Assembly: GCA_024195585.1 (NCBI GenBank)
Contig: SWBL01000201.1
Span: 1 to 64,000, forward strand
From: Aureobasidium sp. EXF-3400
Taxonomy: Eukaryota; Ascomycota; Dothideomycetes; Dothideales; Saccotheciaceae
Reading direction: 5' to 3'
Length of the DNA: 64,000 bases
Numbering within the stretch: position 1 is the stretch's first letter; every line of letters starts with the position of its first letter. Positions 45,431 to 56,815 of the stretch are shown piece after piece. The position numbers and the translations under genes are program-made. The notes below the pieces were generated by a model. It made no database searches. It saw only the letters and a program-made list of their open reading frames with translations, and had not been told where the DNA came from.

Positions 45431-46130
45431 ATGACATTCCAGGAAACTGCAGACATGAACCGAAAGATTGCCTGGTCTGGAAAGGTTCTCATCCCGATGT
45501 GGACAATCCAAATTGCAGCGACACTGTCAAACATCATTGGCTACATATGTTTCCTGGTATGGTATAGAAACTACAGCTACAATTGGGCCTCTGGTGGCGC
45601 TCAGTACGAGTAAGTGATATGTAATACATGTGAACCTAGCAGAAGTAAGCTTACCAACGATAAAAAAAATAGCATGAACCGTGCGACCTACGGGTTCATC
45701 TCAGCAGTCATTCTCGTTATCCTGTGGTTCTTTGCTCTTTCCATGATAATCGTTGAGATTGCTCGGTTCCACAAGAAGCACCTGCCTGCCAAGACGATGC
45801 TCACATCTCAAATCATCCTAAGTGTCTTCTGTACCATCTGCTTCCTTCTCGAAATGCTTGGGCTCTTCCTCAATGTCGATGGCGGGATCAAGACGGTGCT
45901 GAACTTCTTTGCCACGATTGTTGCCTTGTAAGTGGTCATCTTTTTTTGTTATAGAATGCTGATGAGGTGACAGAGCATTCTTCTATGGCACTCTGATCTA
46001 CACAATTGTCATCTACCACAGACGAAAGCTGGCAAAGAGAGAGTCGAAGAACTCGTATGGTATGACAGGTCTGGACGAAGAAGCCGGTCATGGTAAGGGC
46101 GAGACCAAGGTTGAAGTGAACAAGGCATAG
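45431..46130 (+). CDS. Four-transmembrane protein, function unknown
   Basis: CDS join(45431..45609,45673..45927,45974..46130), 196 aa. Introns of 63 and 46 nt have GTAAGT donors; the second acceptor is CAG ending 45973, after GACAG. Four hydrophobic helices: LIPMWTIQIAATLSNIIGYI, FISAVILVILWFFALSMIIV, SQIILSVFCTICFLLEMLGL, and one spanning the last junction (LNFFATIVALAFFYGTLIY). The cytosolic tail is Lys/Glu-rich. It has the same layout as the protein at 15177, but I see no clear sequence identity between them. Small fungal tetraspan family of unknown role. Confidence 0.8.
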
Positions 46131-46383
46131 GAAAGCAAGCTTTAAGGTAGCCGTCAAGGTCTCCTAAAAACTCAGGACAATACAAGGAAGGGGAATCCGC
46201 ATCATGGTCTATTGGCGATGTTCAGATGGACGTTCGTTATTGATGAGGGTATATAATCATAATGCGTTACCGCTTGCTTCTACTTTGTCATTAATAAAAA
46301 GTGCGCTTGTACTTGAACCAGGACCGGGTCTAAAGGAAAATGAAAAACAGATCGGAAGGGTGAAAGGAGGAAGAAGACAAGTC

Positions 46384-47326
46384 CTAGACTGAAGAGTCCT
46401 TAGTTCTGATGGTGTTCAATTCAACGGTGTCATGGGTTTGAGCTTTGATCAATTTGCCGTTGCGAGTAGACAGGTTTCCGTAGAGTCCGAGTTTGGTTTC
46501 GGTGATCCATTCGCGCAGCTTGATCAAGTAATGGACAATGACGAAGACGACAACTGTGGCGGCCAGGATGCCGATACAAGCTCCGGCGACTAAACCCGTG
46601 CCGTTCTTACTATCTCTCCAGTAAGCAAGAGGAATCATTCCAATGTCAACTTGAGTGTATGCTTACGGATCTAGGAAGGGATACACATAAAAGTGTTGCG
46701 TTGAGTGGGTAAGATAGGCGAGGCCGAGGTAAAGTGCAAGCAGAATGATGAGAGGGACAATGTTGAACCAAGGATGCGGCAGCGTCCGAGGAAACACGAT
46801 TTCACCGAATGCCATAACAGAGTTGAGCGCATGCTGGGAGATATTGGACCAAGTAGTCCACTCATTGGCGAAAGCTCCATTGGAAAGAGCACCCCAGAAT
46901 ACGGCTGCCACCATGTTAGCATCGCATCAATTGTTACAGTTTTGTTACCCACTTACCAGTGACGATGAAGGGAAACACTGTGACAGTGGCATAGAACACT
47001 GAATGCAACCACTGAAGAGACCTCGGCCACTTTTGCAGCCAGGACTCGCCGTACACCCAGAAACTCGCTGAATGAGCGCACGAAACAGCGTAGTAGAAAG
47101 CCAGTCCCCAATAGCCGAGCACAGTGAAATAACTGAATGATTGGCCTGCATATTTACTGCCTTCATGGCCCAAATTGACGAAGATGACGATAAAGGCATA
47201 GAAAGCGACGATGCCACGCCATACGGCCAGTTGCAGAGGCGAGAGGAACCATGAAGTTGCGAAGCGCGAGGTATAGTCGTCTGTAGTGGCGAGGCGGTAG
47301 GGCTCACGAACCCATTGATCAAACAT
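46384..47326 (-). CDS. FAR-17a/AIG1-like multi-pass membrane protein
   Basis: CDS complement(join(46384..46615,46667..46904,46957..47326)), 279 aa. Introns are 52 and 51 nt with GTAAGT and GTAAGC donors. About six membrane helices include IVAFYAFIVIFVNLG, VLGYWGLAFYYAVSCAH, TVTVFPFIVT, IVPLIILLALYLGLAYL and GACIGILAATVVVFVIV. The layout, with conserved Thr around VFPFIVT and His in QHALNSVMAFGE, matches the FAR-17a/AIG1 family. Its mammalian members AIG1 and ADTRP are Thr/His hydrolases of fatty-acid esters of hydroxy fatty acids. Enzyme activity here is inferred. Converges with the 4-TM gene at 45431, 253 nt apart. Confidence 0.75.
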
Positions 47327-47932
47327 TGTGTACCCGCAGTTCTCGATCTCGAGACCAGATAATGTATCCTGAAGCCTTGCAAGCAAGGAGAAAAGAAGAA
47401 TGTGTCCACCAGTTGAGGAATGTTTGTTGAGCAGGCAGGGTGACAAAAAGTCCGAAGCCCGAAGAGATTACCGTAGACGAACGATTATTATCGGTCGCTG
47501 CAAGCGATTAACGAGCGGCAAGCAATCACTATATTATATTATGGACATAGCGCCTGGTCTGGAAGCCTTGTTTTTTTTTGAGTTGAGCTGCGACCACGTT
47601 TTGCTGATCAGCAAATCCTAACTACTCGAGTGTAATGTTCTGAGAACTGAAACACTGTTTGGGTTGCTATATAGCTAGAACACTGAGCGTTGATTGGGCT
47701 AGCGCGGATGAACTGCAGACTTCAAAATTATCGGCGAGGTCTGCCCATCACGCTGCAGAGCCCGCCCAGTGCGCAAAAGTCGCGACATAATTTCATGGAG
47801 AGTGTAGAGCAATATTGTCTGTTGTCGAGGCAGTGAGGAAATAATACGGCGCCATCGATGGTGTGGCTTGGCCGTTAAGTTTACTCTAACCGTCACAAGC
47901 AAGACACCATGTTTCATTTCTGCTTCTTCGCC
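47327..47932. other. Intergenic region
   Basis: 606 nt; includes a TTTTTTTTT run near 47570. No gene supported. Confidence 0.5.
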
Positions 47933-49363
47933 TCATCGTGAGCGGTCCTTCCAACCGCAGGCGGTGCAACACCACCACATATGCTCCACGAATGTTCCAC
48001 ATTCACGACAATTCCATCCCAGTGATTCCTTTTTGCTCTGCTTCTTCTCTGCGTATGCTGGCGTAGGACGCGCGTCATCTCTACGGCCAGCAATGGTAGA
48101 ATTGGCGGCTGGAGTCAAAAAAGCTGGACGCTCCACGCCGCAAGCATCGCAGGCTAAATGCGTCTGCAGGTTGATGAAAGTACAAACTTGACATGCCCAA
48201 CTATCAGAGTCGGGTGGTTGGTGGGTGACCACACCCTCAGTGGGGGATTCGTCGTCGTCGTCCTCAGTCAAATCGATTAATGGTGTGTCCTTCTTGGCAA
48301 CTCCTCCAAGTAATGGTTTCGCAAGAAGCGGTGGCTTGGTAAGAATCTGTACATCCTCGTCCATGGACAGAGGACGCTTTCTAGATTGATCGTCTTTCAG
48401 ACTTTCCTGCAGTGCCCACCTCATCTGTTCGTCCTCGCTTCTGAACAAATCAGAGTCGTGTGTGCTGGGTCCGGTTGTAGCGAGTCCGTGTTCTTTAGAC
48501 CACGTCAGACCGCCAGTTGGTGGAGGCGTACTGAAAGTGCCGTTCATCTTTTGAGCTTCTTCTTCCTCGATGAGATCGAACAGTGCCTCTGCTATAGCGC
48601 GATTGTTGGCATCGTCTTCTTCTGCCTTAGTTCTGAAGGTATGCCTGCCAGCCTGTTCTGCGAGGTTGTTGGCCTGAGCAGTGCCAGATGCGCATCCACG
48701 ATCAACGGTGGCTCTTCGATCTGCTGCGTCTGCTAGAACCTTACGAAGATCTGCCCCTGGGGGTATCCTCTTTCCTCCAACAGTCCTGCCGGAACCCTTC
48801 TGAAGCACACGACGCTGCTCTGCGTTGGCACGCGCTAAGCGTCTCATCTCATGCTGTGGAGGCACAGGACCACCACCAAGCTTTCTGCCACCAGTCAAGA
48901 AGCCTTCGCCAGTATAGCCTCGGAGTAACAGCGTCTCATGGTCGTCCCTTAGCTCGTCCCAGAGGGCATGGAAGTTTGAATCGTGGTCACCAAAGACGAT
49001 ATGAGAAAGTTCATGTAGTAGCGTGTCGACACACTGTTCGATGGGAAGGAAGGTGCCTGGGTTGTGGGTGTATCGTAGACGTACACAGATCTTCGCCGTC
49101 CTGTTGATATTCAAACCCAACAGACGCTCATCGTCAGGCAGAAACTCGCTTAGAACTCTGACCTTCCAAGAACGCTTCCTCATTAGAGGCTTGACGAGAG
49201 AAGCTATCTTTCGCAGCCGGAGAAGAGCCTCTTCGGGTTGTGGACAGTCCCTGAGGTGCTCATAGGAGCCAAAGAGCGCGTCATGTTCTTGAAATGACGA
49301 CGGGTACGATTTTTGGTGATTTGATGGGCCGCCGACTCTGATGTTGTTACCGCGTGGGAACAT
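47933..49363 (-). CDS. WSS1: Wss1-like DNA-protein crosslink metalloprotease
   Basis: 476 aa, intronless as read. The WLM protease domain (about 25-180) opens with HDALFGSYEHLRDCP and holds the zinc motif HELSHIVFGDHD (HExxH plus downstream His). Behind it are EDEQMRWALQESLKDD (about 316-331), which fits a ubiquitin-interacting motif, and PLIDLTEDDDD (about 371), a SUMO-interacting motif with an acidic flank. Two RanBP2-type zinc fingers follow: WACQVCTF ... CDACG and WNCRECG ... CTACG. Wss1 cleaves proteins crosslinked to DNA and works with Cdc48 and SUMO. The first 25 residues are non-conserved, so the true start may differ. Divergent from the DUF1776 gene. Confidence 0.92.
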   Translation of the reverse strand: MFPRGNNIRVGGPSNHQKSYPSSFQEHDALFGSYEHLRDCPQPEEALLRLRKIASLVKPLMRKRSWKVRVLSEFLPDDERLLGLNINRTAKICVRLRYTHNPGTFLPIEQCVDTLLHELSHIVFGDHDSNFHALWDELRDDHETLLLRGYTGEGFLTGGRKLGGGPVPPQHEMRRLARANAEQRRVLQKGSGRTVGGKRIPPGADLRKVLADAADRRATVDRGCASGTAQANNLAEQAGRHTFRTKAEEDDANNRAIAEALFDLIEEEEAQKMNGTFSTPPPTGGLTWSKEHGLATTGPSTHDSDLFRSEDEQMRWALQESLKDDQSRKRPLSMDEDVQILTKPPLLAKPLLGGVAKKDTPLIDLTEDDDDESPTEGVVTHQPPDSDSWACQVCTFINLQTHLACDACGVERPAFLTPAANSTIAGRRDDARPTPAYAEKKQSKKESLGWNCRECGTFVEHMWWCCTACGWKDRSR

Positions 49364-49948
49364 GGTTGCTTCGGTGAGACAGGACGTCTCGGCGCCAGGA
49401 TAATCTGGTGATAGTCAAGTAGCAAGATCAGTGGCGTTCGCGAGGTGTGCTGGGAGCGGGCAAGCACTCTTTCACTTCCATTACGTGTAGACAGTGACTC
49501 GTGTAGGAGATCAACTACAAGCCGGGGCAAGATAGAGGTTTTTGCTGGCAAAGACAACAAGTGATGGGTTCGTCAGCAGTGGCGAGGCCGCAACACACGA
49601 CGACCCTAGAGGGAAGGCGCCAAGACGAGCACGATGAAGCATTGCGTGTTGGCTCATCTCTTAAGACAGAATCACACTCAAGCAACTAGAACTAGGCATT
49701 GTGCTCACGGATACTGGTCGTCCCGAAAGCCTCAGGGTGAATGAGGGAGATGGGAGAAACAGCACGCCCAGGCATGAAAGCGAAAATAAGCACTCGCTCG
49801 GCACAGTTTCCCTTCTCAAGGACCCCGCATCATACAGGAATACAGGAACCATGACGGTGTTTTTCGACAACCCTTGACGAACTTGGTCGCGAGACCTGCC
49901 TACTTCTACATAATCACTCATCAACCATAACAACCAGGCCCGGACGAC
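49364..49948. other. Divergent promoter region
   Basis: 585 nt between the Wss1 and DUF1776 genes; no gene seen. Confidence 0.5.
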
Positions 49949-51215
49949 ATGACTGACGCCCAGTACTTTATCGACTCGGCACGGCAGCAGTACAACGACC
50001 TTGCTGGTGGTCTAGAGAGACACTTCGAAAATGTTGCGACGCAGTTGAGAGACTGGTTACCAGAGCAGATGCGACCTCGTCCTCCGCCACCGCCTCCACC
50101 TCGCTCACTCAGTCCTGCCACGTACTGGAACCAAGTCAATCGATGGATATCGCGCAACAGCGCTCTGAGTGCTGGTATCCTTGCTTTTGTCGGCACAGGT
50201 GCTGTTTTGGTATTCATACAGAGGTCGACACACGTCAAAAAGAGAAGAGCTAGGAAGTCGAACAATGGTGCAAGGACAGAGGTTGTAGTCCTTGCTGGTT
50301 CTCCTACTTCACCCTTGACTACCGCCATCGCTATGGACCTCGAGCGTCGCGGCTTCATTGTCTATGTCATCACCAGCACCAGAGAAGATGAAGAACACCT
50401 GCGCAAGCAGTTGCGTCCAGATGTGCTTCCCTTTGACCTTGATCTCATCCATGTGAGTGCTTTTCGGTAGCCACAACGGAACGCCCTGACTGACTATGCA
50501 ATAGCCCGACAAGGCCGAGGGCCAAATGCATCGCTTCCACCACTTCTTGTCCCGCCATCACCATGCCTTCGACGGAGCTTCTGCTCATCGTCTGACGTTA
50601 GCAGGTGTCATTCTCGTTCCTGACATTTCATCTGCGACTGTTGGATCGATTGCCCAGCTCTCGCCAGAAGCTTGGTCGACCGCTCTCAACGCGAAAGTCC
50701 TGCACACCATCACCGTCGCAAGATATATGCTCCCGCTTGTGACTGAGTTCAAGAGTAAAATACTCCTTCTTACACCAAACGTCATATCTTCCTTGCGACC
50801 ACCTTACCGTGCAATCGAAAGCACCGTATCTTCTGCGCTTGGCGCGTTTGCTGCCTCTTTGTCCTCGGAACTCAGTCTTCAAGGGTTGCATGCCTGCCAT
50901 TTCAAGCTCGGAAACATTGAAATCGCGGGGAGCAAACAGAAAAGAGATGAGAACAGGAGGGTCAGGGGTGCTTTAGGCACACCGATACGCAAACTCCACG
51001 AGGCCATGTTTGACGCGTTGCACAGTAGCAATCCCAGTCGTACATGGCATGTAGGCAGGGGTAGCTTGATCTACGACTTGGTCGGATCGTGGATACCTAG
51101 TGGAGTTGTAGGTTGGATGATGGGATTGCGGCATGCGCCTGGAAACGAGGATCAGCAAACTCCTGAATCCGAAGATTCTTCAAGCGACCGATCGATCACA
51201 TGGGAGAAGATTTGA
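49949..51215 (+). CDS. DUF1776 family protein (SDR-like, membrane-anchored)
   Basis: CDS join(49949..50452,50505..51215), 404 aa. The 52-nt intron (GTGAGT ... CTGAC ... ATAG) joins LDLIH to PDKAEGQ. An N-terminal Pro run (RPRPPPPPPPRS, near 42) precedes one membrane helix (AGILAFVGTGAVLVFI, about 75-90). It is followed by a degenerate Rossmann-type domain: VVVLAGSPTSPLTTAIAMDLERRG, then SSATVGSIAQLSPEAW, KILLLTPNVISSLRPPYRAIES and LSSELSLQGLHACHF. The usual glycine-rich TGxxxGxG and YxxxK residues are altered, so cofactor binding is doubtful. Fungus-specific; function unknown. Confidence 0.85.
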
Positions 51216-52415
51216 TGTAGTGCTCCGCGTGTACAACTTGGCGAACACGCTCGAGTCTGGCAGCAACTCTCAGGGTGCTTTGTCGGGTGTATTCTAGCTG
51301 CAATGAATATTGTAGTAAACGGCAGCTGGCCAATAATGATATACTTCTCTCACGACCAAGATCGGAAAGCGGGTCAAGACGCTGGGACGCTCAGCAGTCC
51401 GTCCGGCGGAAAACGTTGCAACGGCAGTACCTGTGAAATGACGGTAGAAGGCATGGACGATCATTGTCGAATGTGCTGAGACCCAGTTGTTGCAAAGACC
51501 TTGGCCAAGTCAACTGTATATCAAGAATCCAATTCTAGGGGGCTCAGATAATTGCGATAGTGCAACAGGGCGTGCGAACTCTTGTCAAGCCAAAACAAAA
51601 GTGGGGTTGAAAGCCGAGGCTCCAGACCCAAGCCACTGTTCAAGGGTGTGGAAGTCACATTAAACAGCAGTTATTAGAGTAAGGACAGCCAGCGCACGCG
51701 AAGACGGTTGCTCAGCCCTCAAAATTGACGTAAGAATATGAGCGGAGGATAAAAGAAGGAGACGAAGCGGTGATTGTTGCTATGTGGGCGACGTAACCAA
51801 ACAGACATTGCACAAACGGACAAGGGATGCATGTCCAAGCACGGCAAAACAGACGTTTTCAAGGGTCCCGTAAACCATGGCTGGCGCCGCAGCACGAGAT
51901 CCACATGTGTATTGCAGTAACAGTCACGGGGAGACCGTAGACGACCATCTCGCAGGTGCGTGGTGGTCTTGGTAGATTTGACTAGCCCAATCAACGCATC
52001 TCGTATTCACAGCCCTCGTCTGGCTTCTGCTGCGCTTCTATGCTATTTTCCGTTTCTTCATGTTTTGCTGCCTAAGCACCACACAACCCACGCTCCTTTC
52101 CAACACCTCCACACGGCTACCTTGATAGCGTCTCATCGCCACGCTCTTGGCCCGACAGCGATCCAATCTTGATCTCGCAATTCTACCAGTCCACTCCTTT
52201 TTATACAGCCCCCACGAATGCGAATTAGCCAGCCCTCTAGTCCGCATTGATCTCTATTTTGACAACCATTAATTCGCTCTATGCACCTGCACTGGCCGCC
52301 GGCGACACCCTCCCTTGCAGGAAAATCAACACATTGCCGACTGCTCTACAGGGCGACCAATTAACACTTGCTGAAAACGCAATTAATCTGGAACCCCGTT
52401 CATTGCCTACCAACC
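51216..52415. other. Intergenic region (1.2 kb)
   Basis: No supported gene. The last 400 nt are CT-rich with short open frames and probably form the 5' UTR of the Sel1-repeat gene. Confidence 0.45.
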
Positions 52416-54680
52416 ATGACCATCCGACCTCAAAACCTCGATTTGAGCGGTGCTCGAAGTCACGACCGCCTTCCCAGTCGTTCTCGCCCAAACTTCCACA
52501 TGGATCTGCCGTCGCCTCGAGCAGGTGAAATTCCGCCTGCCCTCTCTCCGCTCGATGCTTTCGCCCTCCACTCACGCGCCCTGGCGAGAAAGCTGGAGGA
52601 GAGTTCCAAGGCTGGAAGACGCATGAGCAGGCTACCACACCAGGACATTGCCGACGAACTCGCAAAACGACCTGGTTACTTTAGATCTGTTTCGAGTGGC
52701 ATCGAGAGCCTCTACGATGAGGACCAAGAGGAGGACGATGATGGGGATGAGGAAGATCAATGGCAACCACCCCGGTTGCAGGCGCAGACGCCCAATGGTG
52801 CTGTTTACCGCCCTGTGTCGCATTACCCCATGCTAGGAAATGTCGTCCGAGATGACCAGGATGTTCCTAACATACCAGAACCTATCGAGGAAGCCAACAC
52901 CGAGCACGAAGAGAAGGGCTATTTTGGCATAAAGGTACCGCGCTCTTCATCTCCAGAGCCATTCGATTCCAGGAACATCAAGAATGACGACGCCTCTCCC
53001 GCCTTGCCCAGTCTCACTAGCAGTATTGACTCAATACAATCTTCGCAACCACGGACCCTGACCAATGAATCTTCGAGGAGACAAGACAATGGTCTGGCAC
53101 CGCCTCGGTCACCTGCACATCCAAGATCAGCGCGTAGTATCGCCAGCATTAGATCGGTCATCGACAGTGCCGAAGAGGACAACGGCAGTCCATCTACATC
53201 GCTTGAAGTCGGTCCATCTAGCAAGATACGTACTCCGTTCAGTCCGGAAATGCTACCTGTTTCGCGTTCTCCGTCAAATCTGTCCGAGTATTCTGTATCT
53301 TCAGAATTGCCTCGTCCATCTTTCAACTTTTCCAGACCGCGAGGCAACTCGCTCGCAAGGCCAGGTGCTGAGGCCAATCTAACTGTTGATACACGCCGTG
53401 CCATCGAACGCCAGGCATCCAATGACTCTTCCATGTCGCAAACTGCCAGAAGTGTCAACTCGATGCAAACCATGCGTGTCAGGGCGCCGGTTGAACGTCA
53501 GAATTCAGACAGTGCGACAGACATCTCCGGTGCTCTATCGGACAGGGAATGTTTGAGCGGCGAAGAGACTCCAATTGTACAACCAGGACCGGGTGCGCCT
53601 TCCTACGTATATTCTAAATACTCGCTGCCTCGTGGGCGCATGCTCGACAGAGATTCGGTCGAAGCAAGATCCTCATGGGCACAGCACCAATTTAAGTGGG
53701 AGCAGCACCCAACTGGCCTGGAGCCCAAAATAGTCGAGAGTCCTTTACCAAGCCCGAATCTCGACAATCCCATGCTCAGTCCTGGACCAGGCACACCACG
53801 CAGACAAAGTCCAGCACCAGGGTCGAATCGAAACAAGTCAGCTGAGCGCCCTGCTCCTTCACCCAACAGGCTGACCAAAAAGACGACACCGCAGACGCCA
53901 TCGATTGCGTCTGAAAGCACAAACCGTACGATCAGAGCAGGATCGCATGTTCGAAACAGCCCATCTACTGACATAGCTGGTCTATCACCGGAGCAACATC
54001 TCGAGAAAGGCATAGAGTGCCACTCGTCAGGCTCCCTCAGCAAATCAACGTATCATCTTCGCTTGGCCGCGCGAGCAGGGCTTCCAACAGCGATGCTGTT
54101 ATATGCTCTCGCATGCCGACATGGGTGGGGTATGCGTCCCAACCAAGCCGAAGGTGTATCGTGGCTTAGACGCGCGGTCGATTCGGCTGGAGTGGAATTT
54201 ATTGAGGACAGCAGCAACGACAACTCAGGAGCAGTATCCAAGGAGCAAAAGGCACGCAAGGCCCAGTTCGCACTTGCCATCTATGAGCTTGGCATGTCGT
54301 ACATGAACGGGTGGGGCATTCCGAAGGACAAGCCGCTCGCGGTCAGATGTTCCGAGATTGCTGGGAGCTGGGGCGACACGGATGCTCTTGCTGAAGCAGG
54401 ATTCTGTTACACCCAAGGCGTTGGATGCAGGAAGGACATGAAGAAGGCCGCAGAATTCTACCGCCAGGCTGCGGACAAGGGCATGAGCATGGCGGGCAAT
54501 AGCTGGTATGTTTTTTCTTCTTTCTCAGTACTGTACTTGAAGCTAATATTTGACAGGATTTACAAGCCCAAATATATGCCGGATCCACCTCCAAGGGAAG
54601 AGACACCCGAGCCTGTGAAGAAGGCACGAGGCAGATCCAGAACGCTGTTCGGCCGCAAGAAAGCTGCAGTAGCATCCTAG
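52416..54680 (+). CDS. Sel1-repeat protein (Dsf2/Nif1-like)
   Basis: CDS join(52416..54505,54557..54680), 737 aa. Residues 1-530 are Ser/Pro-rich and disordered with many SP/TP sites. The C-terminal part has Sel1-like repeats: HLEKGIECHSSGSLSKSTYH, AMLLYALACRHGWGMRPN, YELGMSYMNGWGIPKDK and AGFCYTQGVGCRKDMKKAAE. The last exon ends in a basic tail (KKARGRSRTLFGRKK). S. pombe Nif1, a mitotic inhibitor acting through Nim1, and yeast Dsf2 share this long-disordered-plus-Sel1 plan; orthology is inferred. The 51-nt intron is a multiple of three without stop, so a retained form would still be full-length. The ATG at 52416 is preferred to one at 52368. Confidence 0.85.
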   Translation: MTIRPQNLDLSGARSHDRLPSRSRPNFHMDLPSPRAGEIPPALSPLDAFALHSRALARKLEESSKAGRRMSRLPHQDIADELAKRPGYFRSVSSGIESLYDEDQEEDDDGDEEDQWQPPRLQAQTPNGAVYRPVSHYPMLGNVVRDDQDVPNIPEPIEEANTEHEEKGYFGIKVPRSSSPEPFDSRNIKNDDASPALPSLTSSIDSIQSSQPRTLTNESSRRQDNGLAPPRSPAHPRSARSIASIRSVIDSAEEDNGSPSTSLEVGPSSKIRTPFSPEMLPVSRSPSNLSEYSVSSELPRPSFNFSRPRGNSLARPGAEANLTVDTRRAIERQASNDSSMSQTARSVNSMQTMRVRAPVERQNSDSATDISGALSDRECLSGEETPIVQPGPGAPSYVYSKYSLPRGRMLDRDSVEARSSWAQHQFKWEQHPTGLEPKIVESPLPSPNLDNPMLSPGPGTPRRQSPAPGSNRNKSAERPAPSPNRLTKKTTPQTPSIASESTNRTIRAGSHVRNSPSTDIAGLSPEQHLEKGIECHSSGSLSKSTYHLRLAARAGLPTAMLLYALACRHGWGMRPNQAEGVSWLRRAVDSAGVEFIEDSSNDNSGAVSKEQKARKAQFALAIYELGMSYMNGWGIPKDKPLAVRCSEIAGSWGDTDALAEAGFCYTQGVGCRKDMKKAAEFYRQAADKGMSMAGNSWYVFSSFSVLYLKLIFDRIYKPKYMPDPPPREETPEPVKKARGRSRTLFGRKKAAVAS

Positions 54681-55395
54681 CATGTCTTAACAATGCTGGC
54701 AGGCTACAATTCTCATTTGTACTTGGCATCAGATGCAGCATTTCTTCTGTTCATCCTCTTCGTCCCAGCGACGAATTATTTCTTTCTTTCTTCTGGCTTC
54801 GTTGTACATACTTATCTGCCAGGATTCGAGTTTGCATGTATGAGATGAAGCGTGGGGCGCAGGCAGGCTGTCTGAGAGCAAACGCATTGCTGTGACAGAT
54901 GGGAGCGGCGTTTACAGGACCTCGGATTCAGGGCTAATGTTTGTTTTGTCTAGTTCGTTCTCATAGCAATGCGAGCACATGGCTGCAGTCCAGTGGCCTC
55001 AGTCAAAGCGTGGTGTTTACATTGGCTCAGTATGCATGAATACGACTGTACTAGCCAACGTGGGTGTTTGAGGTTATTCCAAATATAGCGTCAGGCAATT
55101 CAGGCAAGGGCTCATTCTCGGGCGGAGATTTGGACGGAGATACAGATAAGGTTTAGGGTACCTACGGATGCACGAGCTGAGCAGCTGCCGCCAGCATCCA
55201 TGGTCCTCCGCTCTAGCATTGTACCTTTCTTCTTGTTCGATAACATCATTTCTTGCCTTCTTCTCAGCATCTCGCCATCTTTGTCTGGACAGTAGGACAA
55301 GTGTTAGCCCGTCTTACACTCTTCTTTTCGACTCGCCCTCCGAAAGCGCGGCTCACTGGATGAAGTCATAGCCTCGTCCTTCACTCTACCCAGAC
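54681..55395. other. Intergenic region
   Basis: 715 nt, no supported gene. Confidence 0.5.
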
Positions 55396-56610
55396 ATGAC
55401 CGACTACAACTCGACCGCCCGGGCTCTGGCGTTACCTGTAGACGAACAAGAAAGTCGCTCCCAATCCACCTCGCCCGTGTTTTCTCGACGATCAACATCG
55501 GTTCCACGCTCAAATCGCCGCGCAAAGTCAGGCGGCATACTGGCTCAGGCAGCCAAGCTACAACGCAATGCTGCAAAAACATTCTTCGGTCTTAGCCCTG
55601 CGAAACGCATCCTGTTGGTGATTGCTGGCATCACAACTCTTGTTCTCGGCATCCTATTCCTCGTATACAATGAGAAGATTTTCCATGCCATGTCGCCCGT
55701 GGCTAAGCGCTGGAGGAATATCACTGGCGGTTGGTTGATTCTGTGGGCGGCGACCTTCCTGGTCAGCTTCCCACCACTGATCGGGTATTCCACCTGTGTG
55801 ACACTTGCTGGGTTTGTCTATGGTGTACCCAAGGGGTGAGTTATCATCAGGATGGATGTTCCATGTGGGCCTAGCGACTAATCGAATGGCAGATGGCTCA
55901 TTGCAGCATCCGGAACAATCATCGGCAGCACAGCCTCATTCCTCGCCTCACGCACGCTTCTGAAGTCTTACGTGACACGACTCACAGAAAACGACAAACG
56001 ATTTGCAGCACTCGCCTTGACTCTGAAACATGACGGCGTCAAGCTTCTGATGATGATCAGACTGTGCCCACTACCTTATTCGCTCTCAAACGGAGCCATC
56101 TCTACAATTCCCACTGTGCAGTGGCCACAATTCATGGCAGCAACGGCAGCAGCAACTCCCAAGCTGATCCTACATGTATTCGTGGGTAGCCAGCTCGGAC
56201 GTATTGCCGACAGCGGAGACAAGATGGATGGCAAAACGAAGGCCATCAGTTATCTCAGCATCGCGATTGGGCTGACTGCAGGCGTAGCTACAGGGTGGAT
56301 TATGTACACCAAGACGAAGGCCAGAGCTCAAGAGCTGGAGGCTGAGGAGCGTGAAGCTGCTGTTCGTGGAGAAGCACCGGACGGGGACGAGTTTGACGAG
56401 GAAGGCAGATACGAATACTCGGATGATGCTATGGAGAGGGAAGCTACCGAGGCGATTCGGGGCGACGATGGTATCAGTCTGCGCAGCGACCAGGAATACC
56501 GCGACGACTTCGACGATGACGCAGACGACGCTCAAGACTTGGACAAAGTGTTCCGACACGGCGATGGAGACGAAGAGGAGGGATTTAGAGATAGAGTAGA
56601 TAGGCACTAG
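55396..56610 (+). CDS. TVP38: Golgi membrane protein Tvp38 (VTT/SNARE-associated domain)
   Basis: CDS join(55396..55835,55893..56610), 385 aa. A cytosolic Ser/Arg-rich N-terminus precedes helices ILLVIAGITTLVLGILFLVY and WLILWAATFLVSFPPL. The VTT-domain core follows: GYSTCVTLAGFVYGVPKG, then after the 57-nt intron WLIAASGTIIGSTASFLASR, LLMMIRLCPLPYSLSNGAIS (the R-x-x-P-x-P signature) and PKLILHVFVGSQLG. A last helix is YLSIAIGLTAGVATGWIMY. The roughly 100-residue C-terminal tail is strongly acidic. Tvp38 is a late-Golgi protein; VTT relatives such as TMEM41B and VMP1 are lipid scramblases, so lipid handling is a reasonable guess. Confidence 0.92.
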
Positions 56611-56815
56611 GAGGTGTAGAATTGGATTTTCACGTATTTGGGCAGACACTGCTGTCGATAGTCTTAAATGGCCGCATACTACAAGTCTTGGCGGATCGTC
56701 ATGTCAACCTCGACGGAGCCGCAGGGTCTCGTAGCTACTCTCGTGTTCGCAAGAGACACGCGTACCCGACTCTGACCAATTTGTGCCTTTGGCTCTCTGC
56801 GTCACGTCGGCGACA

